From the NCBI GenBank assembly GCA_028280525.1, contig JANQLR010000241.1:1-48941 (forward strand): a stretch of 48,941 nucleotides of DNA. Reading direction: 5' to 3'. Position 1 is the stretch's first letter. Every line of letters starts with the position of its first letter. This document shows positions 45,423 to 48,941 of the stretch, piece after piece. The position numbers and the translations under genes are program-made. The notes under the pieces were generated by a model, which saw nothing but the letters and a program-made list of their open reading frames with translations, had not been told where the DNA came from and did not search any database. The stretch comes from Longimicrobiales bacterium. GTDB lineage: Bacteria; Gemmatimonadota; Gemmatimonadetes; Longimicrobiales; Gaopeijiaceae.

Positions 45423-46499
45423 ATGACCTGGAAGACCCGGCTTCTGCTACGTGAGAGCGCGTTCACGGCCGTCGCCTTCACGCTCTCTTCCTACGCCATC
45501 GCGTTCGTCCTTCGAGGGATGCGCGACTTCATGGTGCCGGGTCCGATGCGTGACTACCTCATGAGCCCGGCGATCCACATCGAGATCCTCGTGATCGGCG
45601 TCGTCTTCGGGGGGTTGATCGGGGTGGTCAGCCGGTACTCGGAGACGCCGCGAATGCGCTCGCTCCCGCTCCTCGTGCTCGTTGCGGTACGGACGGGGAT
45701 CTACCTCGCGGGGCTCGTGGTCGCGGGCCTCCTCGTGGCCGGCGCGCTCCACGTCACCATCCTGCCGATCGATGAGCTTCGCGAGGTGTGGGAGGCGATG
45801 ACCCCGCGGGCCAGCGCGACGATGCTGTTCTGGTTCGCCGGCACGATCGCGGTGATCCAGTTCGCGCTGGAGGTCGAGCGGCTGGTGGGGCCCCAGAACT
45901 TCTGGAAGCTTCTGCTCGGCCGGTATCGCCGCCCGCGCGAGGAGGACCGGATCTTCCTCTTCATGGACCTGAAGGCCTCCACGACCACGGCCGAGGCGCT
46001 CGGACACGAGCGGTACAGCGCCTTCCTGCAGGAGTGCTTCCGCGACCTCACCGACGTGGTGATCCGCTACGGTGCCGCGATCTACCAGTACGTGGGCGAC
46101 GAGGTGGTGCTGAGCTGGAAGAGCGGGGAGGCGCGACCGCGAAGCCCGGAGTGCGTGAACGCCTTCTTCGCCTACCAGGAGACGCTCCGCCGGCGGCAGG
46201 ACCACTACGAGGCCAGGTATGGCGTCCGTCCGGAGTTCCGCGGCGGAATCGGTGCGGGACGGGTGACGGTCTCCGAGGTGGGCGACGTGAAACGCGAAAT
46301 CGTCTACCACGGCGACGTCCTGAACCGCGCGGCCCGCCTGCTGGAGCTCTGCAAGGACAGGGACGAGGGGCTGATCGTCTCGGGGGAGGTCGCGGAGAGC
46401 GCTGAGGCTCTCGCCGAGGTCACCCCGACCTGGTCGGGCGAGGTCAGCCTGCGCGGACGGCAGGCTCCGGTCCGGGCCACCGCCTTCCGGCCGGTCTGA
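45423..46499 (+). CDS. Membrane-bound class III nucleotide cyclase
   Basis: The product is 358 aa. About four hydrophobic segments cover residues 12-165. The cyclase domain from about 178 has the two metal Asp in FMDLKAST and YVGDEVVLSW. It should make cAMP or cGMP. I chose ATG 45423; the ATG at 45351 adds residues without family support. The cyclic nucleotide made cannot be told from sequence alone. Confidence 0.82.
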   Translation: MTWKTRLLLRESAFTAVAFTLSSYAIAFVLRGMRDFMVPGPMRDYLMSPAIHIEILVIGVVFGGLIGVVSRYSETPRMRSLPLLVLVAVRTGIYLAGLVVAGLLVAGALHVTILPIDELREVWEAMTPRASATMLFWFAGTIAVIQFALEVERLVGPQNFWKLLLGRYRRPREEDRIFLFMDLKASTTTAEALGHERYSAFLQECFRDLTDVVIRYGAAIYQYVGDEVVLSWKSGEARPRSPECVNAFFAYQETLRRRQDHYEARYGVRPEFRGGIGAGRVTVSEVGDVKREIVYHGDVLNRAARLLELCKDRDEGLIVSGEVAESAEALAEVTPTWSGEVSLRGRQAPVRATAFRPV

Positions 46500-46560
46500 C
46501 CCGGACGCCTTCTCCCTGGCCACGCAGCGCAGAAGAGGGGCGCGGCGTAAATGAGAATGC

Positions 46561-46580
46561 CGTATCATCAGGGCGATACG
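46561..46580. promoter_or_regulatory. Short dyad upstream of ADOP permease 3
   Basis: CGTATC (46561-46566) and GATACG (46575-46580) are six-base arms 40 bases before the ADOP start. A possible operator; no PadR gene lies next to this permease. Confidence 0.35.
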
Positions 46581-46619
46581 TACGGCGCACGACCCTCTCC
46601 TCCCGCGAAGCCAGGACCT

Positions 46620-48941
46620 ATGCAGCCGATCGACGACATTCGAAACACTCTTCGCCGTGTGCGCCGCAACCCCGGCTTCGCCCTCGGAGTCGTCCTGACC
46701 GTGGCGCTCGGGATCGGCGCGAGCACGGCGATGATGAGCGTGATCGACGCCGTGCTCCTTCGCCCTCTTCCCTACGAGAGCGCCGAGGATCTCATGATCC
46801 TCCGGAGCACGTCGCCGGACCACGGTGCCCAACCGGTCGGCCCCTCGGTCCCCGACTACCTCGACTGGAGAGAGAGGACGCGCAGCTTCTCGGGGCTCGC
46901 CGCCACCGTCACGGTCCCCTACAACCTGCCGCTCGGAAATCGGGCCCACCCCCTCTGGGCCAACTTCGTGTCGGCGGACTTCTTCAACGTGATGGGAGGC
47001 GAGCCGGCCCTCGGCCGCGTCTTCTCGCACGAGGAGGAGCGACCGGGGGAGGACCTGCACACCGTCGTACTCAGCCATCGCCTCTGGGCGAACCAGTTCG
47101 CAGGCGACTCCGCGATCCTCGGGCGGACCGTGCTCCTCGACACCACCCCCTACACGGTGGTGGGGGTCATGCCGCCCGACTTCACCTTCGCTTACGGCTT
47201 CGCGCGCAACGCCGATGCATGGGCACCGCTCGAGAGCTGGTTCGCGCGGTACGGGGAGACGATGCGAGGGACGGACCGGCGGGGCCGCGCCTACTACCAG
47301 GTGCTCGCTCGCCTCGCCCCGGGCGTCGAAGTCGCCGAGGCGGAGCGGGACCTCGCGGCGGCCGCGCGGACGCTCGCCACCGACTACCCCGACTCGAATC
47401 GCGACGTGGGCGCCGTCGTCACTCCCCTGCGCGAGCTCGAGGTCGGGGGGCTGCGCGCCTTCCTAGTCCCGCTCTTCGGTGCAACGGCGCTCGTCCTGCT
47501 GCTCGCATGCGCGAACGCTGCCAACCTCGTGCTCGCCCGGAGCATCGCTCTCGCGAAGGAGGTGGCGATCCGGAAGTCGATCGGGGCCGGGAGCTGGCCA
47601 GTCGTCCGTGCGCTGCTCATGGAGTGCTGCCTCCTCTCCGTGACCGGCGCGGGGGTCGGGATCGCACTCGGCGCGCTCGCGGTCGGCGCGATGAGCTCCT
47701 TCGTTCCGGTGGAACTTCCGGCGTGGATGGAGTTCGCCGTGGGTCCCCGGACGATGATCGTCGCCCTTCTCGCGGGGGTGGTCGTGGGGCTCGGTGTGGC
47801 GCTGGTCCCCGCGATCCAGGGGATGCGGATCGATCTCGCCCGGACGCTGCGGAGCGGGGGGCGTGGCGGAACGGGAACGCACACGGCGCAGAGGGTCCGG
47901 TCCGGGCTCGTCGTGGCGCAGGTCGCCCTCTCGGTCATCCTCCTCGTCGGGGCGGGTCTACTGGTGAAGAGCATCTTCGCGCTCTCCCGCGTCGACGCGG
48001 GCCTCGACACCGAGCGTCTGTACGCCGCCCACGTCTCCCCTCCCGGCGACAAGTACCGAGGCAGCGAGCGCTTACCGCCGTACGCGGCGCTCTACACCTC
48101 CGTGCTCGAGCGGATGCGCACCCTCCCGGGCGTGGTCGCGGTCGGCGGGTCGAATGTGATTCCGAACGACGGCGAGGAGGAGTTCTCGACCGGCTCCGTG
48201 CTGGAACGTGAGGGAGACACCCCGGAGATGCTCCGGACCATGCCGCCGGTGCGGGTGGTGCGGACGACGCCGAACTACTTCGATGTGGCAGGGATTCCTC
48301 TGGTCGCCGGGCGCCACCTGCGCGACACGGACCTTCTCGGGGGCGAACGCGTCTCGCTCGTGAGTCAGGAAACCGCCCGCCGGCTCTGGCCGGGGGAGAG
48401 CCCTCTCGGGAAGCGCTGGAGGGTGCCCACCCCGGACGGCAGTGCACGCTGGCTCACCGTGGTGGGCGTGGTGGGCGACGTACGCCTCGCAGGGGTCGAT
48501 CGCGCGCCCCCTCTCACCGCCTTCGTCTCGTACAACCAGATCGCCGCCGGGACCTTCAACTTCGTCGTACGCGCACGGGAGGACTCCCCCGATCTGGTGG
48601 AGGCGCTACGGCAGGCTGTCTGGGGAATCGACCCGCAGGTCGCGGTCTACTCGGTACGGCGGATCGACGACATCGTCGACAGCTCCTACTGGCGCCACCG
48701 CCTCTGGGGCGGCGTGCTCGCCGTCTTCGCGCTGCTCGCGCTCGCCCTCGCGAGCGTGGGAATCTACGGCGTCATCACCCAGATCGTGGGAGAACGGCGG
48801 CGCGAGATCGGGGTCCGAATGGCTCTGGGAGCGAGGCCCGCCCTGGTGGTGGCCTGGGTGGAGCGGCAGGTCCTTCTTCTGGTCGTGGCGGGAATCGCGA
48901 TCGGGGTTGCGGCGTCGCTGGGATTCGTCCGGTCGATCCGA
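46620..48941 (+). CDS. ADOP-type ABC permease 3, cut by the window end
   Basis: 774 codons are visible with no stop. It starts directly with the FtsX-like region (RRNPGFALGVVLTVALGIGA), so it lacks the 85-residue N-terminal domain of the other two. MacB-like periplasmic parts follow, with membrane segments at ATALVLLLACANAANLVLA and VFALLALALASVGIYGVI. The C-terminus lies beyond the window. No PadR gene adjoins it. Confidence 0.88.
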   Translation, partial: MQPIDDIRNTLRRVRRNPGFALGVVLTVALGIGASTAMMSVIDAVLLRPLPYESAEDLMILRSTSPDHGAQPVGPSVPDYLDWRERTRSFSGLAATVTVPYNLPLGNRAHPLWANFVSADFFNVMGGEPALGRVFSHEEERPGEDLHTVVLSHRLWANQFAGDSAILGRTVLLDTTPYTVVGVMPPDFTFAYGFARNADAWAPLESWFARYGETMRGTDRRGRAYYQVLARLAPGVEVAEAERDLAAAARTLATDYPDSNRDVGAVVTPLRELEVGGLRAFLVPLFGATALVLLLACANAANLVLARSIALAKEVAIRKSIGAGSWPVVRALLMECCLLSVTGAGVGIALGALAVGAMSSFVPVELPAWMEFAVGPRTMIVALLAGVVVGLGVALVPAIQGMRIDLARTLRSGGRGGTGTHTAQRVRSGLVVAQVALSVILLVGAGLLVKSIFALSRVDAGLDTERLYAAHVSPPGDKYRGSERLPPYAALYTSVLERMRTLPGVVAVGGSNVIPNDGEEEFSTGSVLEREGDTPEMLRTMPPVRVVRTTPNYFDVAGIPLVAGRHLRDTDLLGGERVSLVSQETARRLWPGESPLGKRWRVPTPDGSARWLTVVGVVGDVRLAGVDRAPPLTAFVSYNQIAAGTFNFVVRAREDSPDLVEALRQAVWGIDPQVAVYSVRRIDDIVDSSYWRHRLWGGVLAVFALLALALASVGIYGVITQIVGERRREIGVRMALGARPALVVAWVERQVLLLVVAGIAIGVAASLGFVRSIR

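Noticed and set aside
1-48941. CRISPR arrays, tRNA or rRNA genes, intact transposase or integrase
   Set aside because: I looked for them and saw none; the only tandem repeat set is three short copies at 19204-19263.

Overview
This 48.9 kb window is high-GC DNA with densely packed genes. The gene content points to a Gemmatimonadota-like or Acidobacteriota-like bacterium. It carries three large ADOP-type ABC permeases (two with a PadR-type repressor just upstream), a tricorn-type protease, many secreted proteins with signal peptides, and a GH109-type oxidoreductase. The phylum is an inference from gene content; there is no rRNA gene to confirm it. I saw no tRNA gene, CRISPR array, intact transposase or integrase.

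Layout. (1) 1-3850 is a decayed accessory zone. It begins with an AztD-like zinc-binding lipoprotein behind a Zur/Fur-like operator. It continues with a small helical protein, a broken nucleotidyltransferase, a truncated ATPase with an in-frame stop, and two fragments of the 3' end of queG. (2) 3846-7096 (minus strand) is a tight three-gene operon of carbamate kinase, a cyclic-2,3-diphosphoglycerate-synthetase-like GTPase and a carbamoyltransferase whose substrate loop is not the ornithine type. (3) 7406-7827 is a third queG fragment, and 8321-16952 (minus strand) is a five-gene operon ending in a CHAT-family protease. The other members are a secreted protein, a 12-cysteine small protein, an Ig-like lipoprotein and a membrane-anchored coiled-coil protein. 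I do not recognise this set as a described system, and it is the best candidate here for a new one. (4) 17266-19660 is again accessory: a second broken nucleotidyltransferase, a fourth queG fragment, an ATPase with DUF4143-type architecture behind three direct repeats, and a second, frameshifted copy of the small helical protein gene.

(5) 19733-30724 holds an ABC-F ATPase, a Tat-exported GH109-family protein, a galactokinase-like kinase, a sugar nucleotidyltransferase, a secreted amidohydrolase and a secreted tricorn-like protease. (6) 30878-33903 is a PadR/ADOP pair. (7) 33997-41354 is a complete histidine-utilisation cluster: hutI-hutH-hutG-hutU leftward and hutF-hutC rightward, divergent from one perfect HutC-type palindrome. 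It encodes the five-step route from histidine to glutamate through formylglutamate, ending in formate. (8) 41455-48941 holds a second PadR/ADOP pair, a DUF2490-like outer-membrane protein behind a strong palindrome, a membrane-bound class III nucleotide cyclase, and a third ADOP permease cut by the window end.

The two accessory zones share a repeated theme. In three of the four queG fragments an identical 16-mer lies exactly 32 bases upstream of the same queG codons. In copies A, B and D broken accessory genes lie just upstream, and in D and C other accessory genes lie just downstream. This suggests repeated insertion or recombination at one site type.
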